A DNA stretch of 64,000 nt from Odobenus rosmarus divergens. Taxonomy: Eukaryota > Chordata > Mammalia > Carnivora > Odobenidae. The stretch lies in the NCBI RefSeq assembly GCF_000321225.1, contig NW_004450330.1:954639-1018638 (forward strand). Direction: 5' to 3'. The notes under the pieces were generated by a model. The model saw only the letters and a program-made list of their open reading frames with translations, did no database searches and was not told the DNA's origin. Each line of letters begins with the position of its first letter. The first letter of the stretch is position 1. A program made the position numbers and the translations under genes. Below, in pieces: positions 1 through 10,400 of the stretch.

Positions 1-1369
1 GCTAGCTTCAAACTTCTTGTGCAGCTTCCTCACTTCTATTAGCCTTGATAGAATTGAAAAGAGTTAGGGCCTTGCTCTAGATTAGGCTTTGGCTTAAGGA
101 GATGTTGTAGCTGGTGTGATCATCTGTTCTGACTACTAAAACTGTCTCCATATCAGCAATAAGGCTGTTTCAGTTTCTTATCATTCATGTGTTCCCTGGA
201 GTCACACTTTTAATTTCCTTCAAGAGCTTTTCTGTTGCATTCACAACTTGGCCTGTTTGGCACAAGAAGGCCTAGCTTTTGGCCTGTCTTGGCTTTTGAC
301 ATTCCTTCCTCACTAAGCTTAATAATTTCTAGCTTTTGATTTAAAGTGAGATGTACAATTCTCCCTTCCACTTGAACACTTAGAGGCGATGGTAGGGTTA
401 TTAATTGGCCTAATTTCAGTATTGTTGTGTCTCAGAGAATAGGGAGGACCAAGGAGAGGGAGAGACATGGGAGAATGGCTGGTTGGTGGAACATTCAGAA
501 CACACACAACATTTATCAATTAAGTTTGCTGTCTTATATGGGCATAATTCATGGTACCCCAGAAGAATTAGAGTAGTAGTATCAAAGATCACTAATCACC
601 ATAACAAATAGAATAATGGAAAGTTTGAAATATTGTGAGAATTACCAAAATGTGACGCAGACACAAAAAGAGCAAATGCTGTTGGAAAAATGGTACCAAT
701 AGACTTGCTTGATGCAGGGTTACCACAGGCCTTCAATTTATAAAAAAACACAGTATCTGTGAAGTGCAATAAAGCAACACACAATAAAATGAAGTATGTC
801 AGTATTAGACTAATTCTTTCATAGATAACATAGATTAGTAGAAATTATCCAATTAACTTGGAAGACTATATAGGACAACTCTGAAGGATTTGACCCTCAA
901 AAATGGGAGACATGCTGGAATATTATTATGTGGCTTTTCTCTCTGAAGGCACTCCTAACCTGTGCAGTGTGAGATGGCTGAAATTCAAGTAGGAAGCCAC
1001 AGTTTTATTGGCTTGAGGTATTGGAAGATACAGTTCAAGAGGAGCTGGAAATTGAGGAGAAAAGAGGATGAGCCTTCCAATGTGTATATGAACTCCCTGG
1101 GAATCCTTGGCTGACTCTTCAACTGCGTATGCAAGGGGGAAGTGCAAAGAAGCTACTAAAAAGTAGTAACGGGAAAGACTTAAAAAGATGAACAGAAATT
1201 TCAATTCCTTTTCTCCCCAGGAGAAACATTTTGGAATTTTAGAAGGGCTTAATGAACACCCTGGGGTTTTCACTGAAATACCAAAAAGGCAGTGGCTCAG
1301 CAGTAAAGACTGTCCTAAGATTAAGGTATAAAACCAAGTCTCAGAGTGATTTAACTAATGTAACTGTTC
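1..1369. other. RASA2: RASA2 intron, no feature recognised
   Basis: AT-rich intron sequence. I see no exon, and none of the open frames here resembles a protein I recognise. Part may be very old repeat. Confidence 0.6.
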
Positions 1370-2720
1370 AAGGGAAGGTAACTGAATCCAGTCTCTACAG
1401 TGTGTCATTCCTTAGGTCCAGTATACAATGAAACATTAACAAGTTTGAGGAGAAACAGTAAAATAGGACATACAGACATGAACAGATGAAATTTCTGTTC
1501 ATCTTTTTTACAAGTATTACAAGTACTTGAAGGACTTAATGTAAAAGATAGTCATGAGTAAAGAAACGAAGGATTTCAGCAAAAGAAACACTCGAAACTA
1601 TTAAAAGGAATCAAATGGAAATCTAGAAGTGCAATATTTCAACTGAAATATTAAAGAAAAGTTCAGGGAACTTGAAGATAGATTAGTAGAAATTATCCAA
1701 TCTGGGAACACAGAGAAAAAAGACTAGGAGAGAAAAAAAACAAACAAACAAGAACCTCAGTGGCTTTTGGAACAATATCAGACAGCCTAACGTGCCTGGT
1801 TGGTGTCAGAAGGAGAGTAAAGAGTAGAGCAGAGAAAATATTTAAAGAAATAATGGCCTCAAATGTGGTGAAAAACATTACTTTACAGATCTAAGAAACT
1901 CAGTGAGCTCCAAGTGTGATAAATACAAAGAAGATCACACTTAGACATATAGTAATTAAATTAAACCAAAGAGATACAGAAATCTCAAAAGCAGAAGAAC
2001 AGAAGACAAATTGCGTACAGGAGAACAACAATACACTTGACAGCTAACTTCTCATAAGAAGCAACCAAAGCAAAAAGACAATAGAATGACCTCTTTAAAC
2101 TGCTGAGGAAAATAAAACGCTCAACCTAGAATTCTAGTGAAAATTTACTTTAAAAATGAAAATATCCTTTAGGTAAATGAAAGCTGGGAGACTCCATTGC
2201 AAACAGGTTTTCACTGTAGGAATGCTAAAGGAAATTCTTCAGGCTGAAGTGAAATAACACCAGATGGAAACTTAGATCAACAGGAAGGAATGAAGAACAC
2301 TGGAAATGGTAAATATGTAGGTAAATGTAAGAATGTCTTTTCTCTCATTTTCCTTAAAAAGCAACTGTTTAATAAGCAAAATTTATAACATTGAATTGCA
2401 CAGTTTATAATAAATGTAGATGTAAAATACAGGACTGGAGTAAATTATTTGCAAAGCCCTTATATTTTATGTGAAGTGACACAATAATTTTAATTTTTTA
2501 ATTTTAAGTAGACCATAATCAGGGCTGTATACTATAATCGCTAGAACAAAAACATTTTTAGAAAAAGGTATAGCCCATCCCCTCTCCTTTACCCAAAAAG
2601 TAAATAAATAAATATGGCAGGAGGGGAAGAACAGAGGAGCAAAAATCAGATGCAATAAATAGGAAACAAAATGTAACAAGAAATAGCAAAATGATAGCTT
2701 AAACACAGTCATATCAATAA
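1370..2720 (+). repeat. Old LINE remnant, HAL1/L1-ORF1 type
   Basis: Long A-rich sense sequence with phrases typical of this LINE group, for example ATGGCCTCAAATGTGGTGAA, AAACTCAGTGAGCTCCAAG and GAATGCTAAAGGAAATTCTT. It is heavily diverged and has no open frame. Confidence 0.65.
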
Positions 2721-2734
2721 ATAAAATAAAGAGA

Positions 2735-3130
2735 ACATCATATCCAAGATCAGGAGCAAAGCAAGGATTATCTACTTAGATCATTTCTACTCAACATTGT
2801 CCTGGAGGTGGTAATGTAATAAGGTCAAAAAAGGGGGGGGGAGGCATATGTAGAATATCCTAAGGAATCTTCAAAACAAGTACTTGAACCAATAAATGAA
2901 TTTAGTGAGGCCATGGAATACATGATTCATATATACAAATCAACTGTATTTCTATACACTGGAAGGAAATGGTTAGAAAATGAAATTTTTAAAATACCAT
3001 TTACAGTGCCCCCCCCCAGAAAATACGAATAAATTAACCAGAGAAGTACAAGGCTTCTGCACTGAAAACTACAGAACATTGCTAAGATAAAATAAGGAAG
3101 ACATAAAAGGCGTACATCATGTTTTTGGAT
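2735..3130 (+). repeat. L1 ORF2 fragment (sense)
   Basis: Resembles the reverse-transcriptase part of L1: an AAGATCAGGAGCAAAGCAAG-like start, CTCAACATTGTCCTGGAGGT, then CTGAAAACTACAGAACATTG. A poly-G run (from about 2830) and a poly-C run (about 3009-3016) interrupt it. Confidence 0.65.
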
Positions 3131-3300
3131 TTGAAAATTCTGTATTTTTTAAGAAGTCACTCCTCAAACTTCTCAAATTTATCCTGATTTTAACACAGTC
3201 CTACTTCAAATCCCAGAAAGCTTTTTTTGTTATATTCACAAAGTTGTAAGATCACTAGTTCCAGGACATTTTCTCACCCCAGAAAGAAGTCCTCTGCCCA

Positions 3301-3380
3301 TTAGCAGTCACTCTCCACTCCTCCATTCTCCTAGCGCCTATTAGCAGTCACTCTCCACACCTCCATTCTCCTAGCTCCTA
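3301..3380. repeat. Tandem duplication, 2 x 40 bases
   Basis: Copies 3301-3340 and 3341-3380 both read TTAGCAGTCACTCTCCAC and differ at only two positions. It sits inside the old L1. Confidence 0.9.
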
Positions 3381-3464
3381 ACAACCATCTATTTACTTTC
3401 TATGTCTGTGGATTTGCCTGTGCTGGGCATTTCCTATAAATGGACTCATAAAATATATAACCTT

Positions 3465-3575
3465 CTTTTTTTCTGTTTGAGAATCTTTTTTATTGTTATG
3501 TTAATCACCATAGATTACATCATTAGTTTTTGATGTAGTGTTCCATGATTCATTGTTTGTGCATAAAACCCAGAA
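3465..3575 (-). mobile_element. Carnivore-type L1 3' stub with target-site duplication
   Basis: A short antisense L1 3' end (TTGTTATGTTAATCACCATA, TTTTGATGTAGTGTTCCATG) is flanked by AAATATATAACCTT at 3451-3464 and 3576-3589. It is a strongly 5'-truncated insertion into the older L1. Confidence 0.85.
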
Positions 3576-3930
3576 AAATATATAACCTTTTAAGAGTGGC
3601 TTCTTTCTCTTAGCATAATGTCTTCCAAGCTCATCCATGATATAGCCTGAGTCAGTACTTTATTCCTTTTATGGCTGAATAATATTACATTGTATGGATA
3701 TAAGCCAGATCTTGTTTATCCATTCAAAAGTTGGACAGATTGTTTCCAATTTTTTCCTATTGTGAATGATTCTGCTCTGAATATTCCTGTATAAGCTTTT
3801 GTGTGGATATAATGTTTTTTGGTTTTTTTGGGTATATACGCCTAGGGATGGAATTGATGAGTCATATGGTAACTCTAGGTTCAACTTTTTGAAGAGGTAA
3901 TAGAAATTTTAACTGAAACTGGGTTTCATC

Positions 3931-4126
3931 TTTTTTTTTTTTTTTAAGATTTTATTTATTTATTTGACACAGAGACAGCATAAGCAGGGGGAGCTGCAGG
4001 CAGCGGGGAGGGAGAAGCAGGCTCTCCGCTGAGCAGAGAACCTGATGCGGGGCTCAAACTCAGGACCCTGGGATCATGACCTGAGCCGAAGGCAGACGCT
4101 TAATGACTGAGCCACCCAGGCGCCCC
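3931..4126 (-). mobile_element. CAN-SINE
   Basis: Full-length reverse copy: T-run, AAGATTTTATTTATTTATTT, GA-rich middle, and GAGCCACCCAGGCGCCCC head. Confidence 0.97.
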
Positions 4127-5835
4127 TTAAGGGGAAATTTAATGCACTCACATTTATTGTGATTACTATGATTACTGCTTTGTTTTGTATTCTCTATTTA
4201 CTAGGCTTTTCTGTTCATTAGGTTTATTTTTCCTTTCCTGCCTTTTTATTGGAATAATCAAGCCCTTGATTGCATGCTTTCTTCCCCTCCGTCCCCCACC
4301 CCGTGAGAGAATTTGGGCATCCTATTTGTACTCTAAGATTGTTAACAAATTTAAACTTAGATGTTTAACTTAATGTCTACAGTAAATCAAAGTCCCCATT
4401 CACTTAGGAAAAGAATAATAGGTTGCTTTCAATTTGTTATTTTCCCAAGCATCTCCATAATGAAGTCATGTGGAACTGTTAAGACTAGGTTCTCTTTTTC
4501 TTTTGCCTTCTTAACATTACTCTTTCATGATTTTCTATCCATGTTTGTCAGTTTTGCTGATTTCTTTGCTCAGCACTATTTCTTACATATTTGCCTTTTC
4601 CTGCATTTACTACTTATTTTGCAAGAGTGCTTCCTCAAAGAATTATTTCAGTAGGCTTTATGGCTGGTAAATTTTCTGAATCCATGCATAATTTTTAAAA
4701 AAAAGCCTATTTCACCCTTACTCTTGAATGATAGACGATTTAAAATCATTTTCCCTGAGAACTTTGAAGATATTACTCCATGGTTTGCTAGTTTCCATTG
4801 TTGCTGGTGAGAATTTTGATGTCAGTCTGATTGTGTCTTGATTCCTCTCCCTAGTAACTCTTATTTTTCTTTAGCCTTCAAGTTCTAGTATTTTACTCCC
4901 CAGTGTGAGGTTATGGACTTTTTCCTTCCGTGCTGCTCAGCACTTGTTGGATCCTTTCAGTCTGGAGATTCCTGTTTTTTTTTTTTTATCTCTGGGACAT
5001 TTTCATTGGTCATTTTCTCCTGAACACTCTTTCTCTTCTGTTTCTGGAATTCTTATTAGGTATTGGAATTTATACATCCATCCATCATGGTTCTTAACTT
5101 TTTTAACTTTCTGTTTCTTTGTCCTTTTGTACTGTATTTTTGGAGAGTCCTCAGTAAAATCTAATCACCTTGCAATTCATTCCAGTTAACACTAGTAACT
5201 GTGAAGGTAACTCTGATGACATCATGATAGTATATGTGCCTGGAAGCAATATACTTTGTCTACATATGCTATGTTATAATTTGCCCAGAAATGAACAAAT
5301 ATAGCAGTTCTAGGGTATGTGATTGCTGTGTGTGTTAAACAAATCTAAAGATAGAAACTTCCTGCAAAATTACTAAATTCTCTGGAATCTCTGTGGTGCT
5401 ACTCCATGTAGATCAGTACCCAGAGGTACTTCATTTCCTCAAAGGTTACCCTCTTTGTTGTGTCTGTGTGTCTCTCTCAGGGTGCTGATTTCCCTCATCG
5501 TTTGGTGATCTTTTTGGCAATTTGCTCATCTGTGTGTTTTTACACTCTTCACCTGCTTGAGTGTTCGGTAGCTTACTGCCAGTGGTTGTGAGGGAGGTAC
5601 AGGACAGGCTGCCGAGGGGCAAGCCTGCTGCTCGTCTTCTGGTGTGCGTGCTCTCCTTCCCTCCTGAGGGCCAGCAACTACCTGTGACGGGCATCGCTCT
5701 GCCACCCCAGTAGGCACCATTGCTGCTTAGCCTGGGAAACAAACCTCTGTTGACTGCCGCTTGGTACAAGCTGAGGGAGGGGGAGCTCTTCCAGACGCAG
5801 CTGACCTGTTAATCATCCTGATGTATGTCTGAGTG

Positions 5836-5861
5836 TGTGTGTGTGTGTGTGTGTGTGTGTC
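5836..5861. repeat. (TG)n microsatellite
   Basis: About 13 TG units in an intron. Confidence 0.95.
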
Positions 5862-6099
5862 CTTGTGTCCCCATTCCCCGTCTGTCTGTGTCCAGTGACT
5901 CTGGCTTGAAGCTGTCTTCTAACTACTACTTTTGCAGATGTCTTTTCCTACATGTGGTTCGGGCTGTGGCTTCCTTCAGTTTACTCTCCTCTCCCCCCGC
6001 TGCCATAAATTTGATCTTGTCTGCTTCCAGGATACTGGTGATAGTCTTATTTTCTCATGCACTTAGGATTTGTATTTGTTGAATTTAAATGTTGTTTCC

Positions 6100-6345
6100 T
6101 GAGAAAAGTTTTCCCTAACCATCCAATTTAAAGGAACTTCCCAGCTACTCTCTATTATATCACCTTAGGTTATTTTCATTATAACATCTATGTCTACCTA
6201 ATATTTGTCTTTTGTCAGTCTTTCCAGACCTAAATGCACACTTCATTAGGGGCCTTTTTTGTTCTGTTTACTGCTGTATCCCAGGTGGTTAGAAGAGTGT
6301 CTGGTATATACTAGACATTAAATGTATGATAGTTTAATTAAGTAA
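6100..6345 (+). repeat. L2 3' end
   Basis: Diverged but ordered match to the usual L2 tail, from TTCCCTAACCATCCAATTTA to GAGTGTCTGGTATATACTAG and a short A/T end. Confidence 0.65.
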
Positions 6346-7397
6346 CTTTATCTTTTCTAAAAAATTATACATCAGATCTGCTTGAATTACACAAATTTTA
6401 GATTTTATACCAGCAGCCAGGCTTAACAAATATTTTAGGTTAACCTGTCTGTTCAAGACCCAAAACATTTACTAACCAAATAATTGTCTTTGACCAGAAA
6501 GCTGTACATTAACCTATGGACCAGTATGAATGTCGAGTTCTTAACTTCCAGCGCTTCAGTATACATGTCATTAAACTCTGCGTTAAACTCTGGGAGAATT
6601 AAAGCAAAGCTTCGATTTTTCTGAGAACATTACAGAATGACCAGGAAAAGCCATAACTATATTTGCTTATAGTTTTTATGATATGAGATATAGTCTATTC
6701 TCAGGTAAATTGTAAATCAAAATGCATCATATCATCATGCCATATTACAGTGGAGTTCCTTTAAAAGGCAAACTCAAATTTCCAAATTCTTAAATTAGGT
6801 GTAAATGATTCACTCAACAAATAAAATGTTTACTCTTGTTCCCTATATCTCTTAGAGTAAATTTGGTAGTTCTAGTCATCTGTTCAGCCAATATATGATA
6901 GTAATAAACAACTTTTCAATTTTAAATCTTGTTTTCAGCGTCAATCCCTTAAATATTAGACTGTTAAAACAGAAAAATCCGCTTAGCAGTCTGATTCACC
7001 CCTTACGTGAGAACTCCCTGAAAGAAAATTACATGTCTGGGCAAGTATTGACCAGGCCTCTACTGCTAAGTATATTATTTTTTCAGTTCCCATATAATTG
7101 TTACAAAATATAACAACATTCTAGTTTTCTATATCAAGATCAAATTTATTCCCATATTTTTCTTTAAAAATGTTTTAAATTTTATATTGAAAAAGGTAAA
7201 GAGAAAGTAACTTAAAGAAAACAAGCAAAATTCATCTGTTCCATAAAACAAAGAATATTTATATGTATATCATTAGGAAATCTTTAGGTTACTTATATTC
7301 CTACTATGAAGAGGATGAGCTTAAACCTTATGTAATTAACCTCTTAGAATTCTGATGGAAATCATTTTAATTTTGTTCTACTTCTTTTATTATTTAG

Positions 7398-7480
7398 GCA
7401 AAGATGCAATTTACACAATTCCAGTGAAAAACATTCTTGCTGTGGAAAAACTGGAAGAGAGCTCTTTCAATAAGAAAAAT
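7398..7480 (+). CDS. RASA2: RASA2 exon: PH domain, middle strands
   Basis: Acceptor TATTTAG and donor GTAAGT bound an 83-base exon. It begins with two bases of a split codon and ends in phase 0. It encodes the beta-strand segment [20 protein letters not shown] of the PH domain. The preceding coding exon was not found in the 7.4 kb upstream, so it lies outside the window. Confidence 0.93.
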
Positions 7481-10400
7481 GTAAGTTACATGAATAATCA
7501 TTTAAAGCTTTTTAAATTGCACATATTACTTGATTGAAAATTTTCAAGGTTGTTTTGTATTTGCCATTAATCATTACTATTTTAATTGTTGGCTAGAACT
7601 GTCTTAAAATTGTCCATTATTTTTCCTGAAACTAACATTGTGTCTCCATTATACTCAAATAAAATTTTTTTTAAATAAAATGTTTAAAAATAAATAAAAT
7701 TGTCCACTGTTATTGATGCCTTATATAGTCTGCCTAGCCTATTAAGTTAAAGGTACTTTTCTCAGTACTTCTCTAATCTGACCTTTCAACTTGATATTCA
7801 AGTCTTTAATAATATAGTCCCAGCCAGTCTGTGCAATCTTATGTACTGTATACTCAAACCAATCAGGGTGATTTCCTGTTTCTCTGTATTCTCCTACTGC
7901 TTTTCCCTTACTCATACTTTTTCCTCCATCTGCAGTTCCCTCCCTTCATTCCTGTTTATATGATAGTCCATTCTTTGGACATGTGTGACTTCTAAAAATT
8001 ATATTCTGTTGTACTTAGTACCATGTGACTCAGATTGTCCTTGGAACTAATTTACTTGAAAAGTAACAATTTGTAAGATACCCGAGCAGCAGTTATCTAG
8101 CCAAGCAAACTATTTTTCTCTTATTATACCTTTTTCTGTTTGTACTGTGTTGGTTTTTAGACTCTGTTACTAACTTTTTATCTTAATTGCCTATGAAGAT
8201 GTTCCAAGTAATACATATGGAGAAACCACTCTATGTCCAGGCAAATAATTGTGTAGAAGCTAATGAATGGATAGACGTACTCTGCAGGGTGAGCCGATGC
8301 AATCAGAACAGGCTCAGCTTTTATCACCCCTCTGCATATCTCAACGGAAACTGGCTCTGCTGTCTGGAGACCAGTGAGAACGCTCTCGGCTGCAAGCCAT
8401 GTACTGCGTAAGTTTCTTTCTGATTAAAAAAAGCAGTGTGGTATATCAGTAGAATGAAATATTATCAGCCATAAAATGGAATAAAGTATTGATACATGCT
8501 GCAACACGGGTGGACCTTGAAAAATGCCAAGTGAAAGAAGCCAGAAACCGAGGCCATATACTACTATATGATGACTTTTATAAAAAATATCCAGAATAGG
8601 TAAATTTATAGACAGAAAGTAGATTGGTGGTTGTGATGGCCTGGAGGGAGGAAGGTTTGGGGAGTGCTAATGGATACAGGGTTTCTTCTTGGGGTGATGA
8701 AAATGTTCTCAAATAAATAGTGGTTGGCACAAGTCAAAAAAAGTGGGGTGGGGCGAGCAATGTCGAAGTAGATGCATAAGCCTGAGCAAGGAAGAACTTT
8801 GCATTCTCTTTCTAATTGTATGGAACAGCCATCGTAGCCCTATGGACTTAAGAAGTAATGTATTGCTTTTGTGCTGAAGCATAAGTGTTATGAAAATGAT
8901 TTCTCTTTAGATTGGATTTTGGATTAGAGTTCTAGAATGACCAAAACTCTCTTGGCCCCATTTTATTAAATTGTCAAATGAGACTAGATGTCTGAGTTTC
9001 CTCCTGCAAAGTTCTGAGGTTCTGCTTTTTAATCTCAAGTCACCAAAAGTCTTTGGCATGTTAACAAAATGAAATTTTTCAATGTCTTTAATTTCATTTT
9101 TATCATAGAGGTGTCCCTGCAGACATCCAAATAGATATTGATGAAGACAGAGAAACAGAAAGAATTTATTCCCTTTTTACCCTCAGTTTACTTAAGCTGC
9201 AGAAAATGGAAGGTAAATATACAATTAAAATATTTTTATATAACCATGATCCTTTGTTACCAATTCCTGAAGTAATTGCTTTGGCATTATCTTAAAGTTG
9301 AAAATACTCGTAGCTTTACCAAAATGTTGCTTATGTGGACATTGATAAACTCCCAAAGGGGCATTTTTCACAGATACTCACAAAAATACTTTTTTTGCAT
9401 AAATGGGCTGTTCGTAATTAATAAAATGAAAGTATGTGGGTTATCTGTGCATTTCCAGGGGAAGTCTTCCCAGCTTGAGACACTCAGAAAGTTCTTATGT
9501 ATACTAAAAATTACATTTATGGAATTAGTTTTCTGATCAGAGATTTTACTGCTCCTTTTAGAGGCTTGTGGAACTATAGCAGTCTACCAAGGACCACAGA
9601 AAGAGCCTGATGATTATTCTAACTTTGTAATTGAAGATTCTGTAACAACATTTAAGACAATTCAGCAAATTAAAAGCATCATAGAGAAGCTAGATGAACC
9701 TCATGAAAAGTATAGGAAGAAAAGATCAAGTAGTGCAAAATATGGGAGCAAGTAAGTATTCTTAAGATTCTTTAAACGTATTTGTAAACATCGTGTGAGA
9801 TTCCAACTACTACTCTTTACTCACACCTGACATGCAGACTTCCTGCTTACCTTCATCTTTCGACACCGAGCTCAGAACCTTTCTCTTGTGAAAAAGTTCC
9901 CCTGGCCACTCACACAGTGGTCTTTGTCTTTGCAGTTCTGCTATTGTTTCGTTATATTGGTGCTGTACTTGATCACCACTTTTAATGTTCACATTATTTC
10001 ATTAAGTCAAATAACGTAGTAGCTTTTGTTCTTGTTTTGTTTTTACCCTTCCTTTTCCATCTTAATATCTTCCACAGTGCCTTATACATACTAAGTACTG
10101 AAAAAAAAAATCACCTGTGAAAATGCTACAAGTACTTTATAGTTGATTCTTTGAACCCATCTCAGATGTAGGTGACTATTACAGTGGAAAACAGCAGCAA
10201 CGTCTAACACTTTATTAGGAGCTTAGTCCACCACCAGGCACTGTACCTATTTTACATCATATTATGTAGCGTGTTTTTAGAATCCCCACTGAGGTGGCTT
10301 AACCAATAGGAAAAATTTTATTTTAATTTAATTTTTTTTAAGATTTTATTTATTTATTAGGAGAGAGAGAGAGCACGAGCTGCGGGGTAGGGCAGAGGGA

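Larger units (their letters stand above)
3140..3930 (-). repeat. Old L1 (L1M) 3' end, antisense
   Basis: Reads as the reverse of a mammalian L1 3' end: TTAGCATAATGTCTTCCAAG, GGCTGAATAATATTACATTG, GGGTATATACGCCTAGGGAT. A younger L1 stub is inserted at 3465-3575, and a 40-base tandem duplication lies at 3301-3380. Confidence 0.7.
4127..7397. other. RASA2: RASA2 intron, old repeats only
   Basis: 4127-5170 is T-rich and probably continues the old antisense L1. 5836-5861 is a TG dinucleotide run. 6100-6345 is an L2 3' end (sense), with the phrase CTGCTGTATCCCAGGTGGTT. 5446-5820 and 6350-7397 show nothing I can name and no RASA2 exon. Confidence 0.5.
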
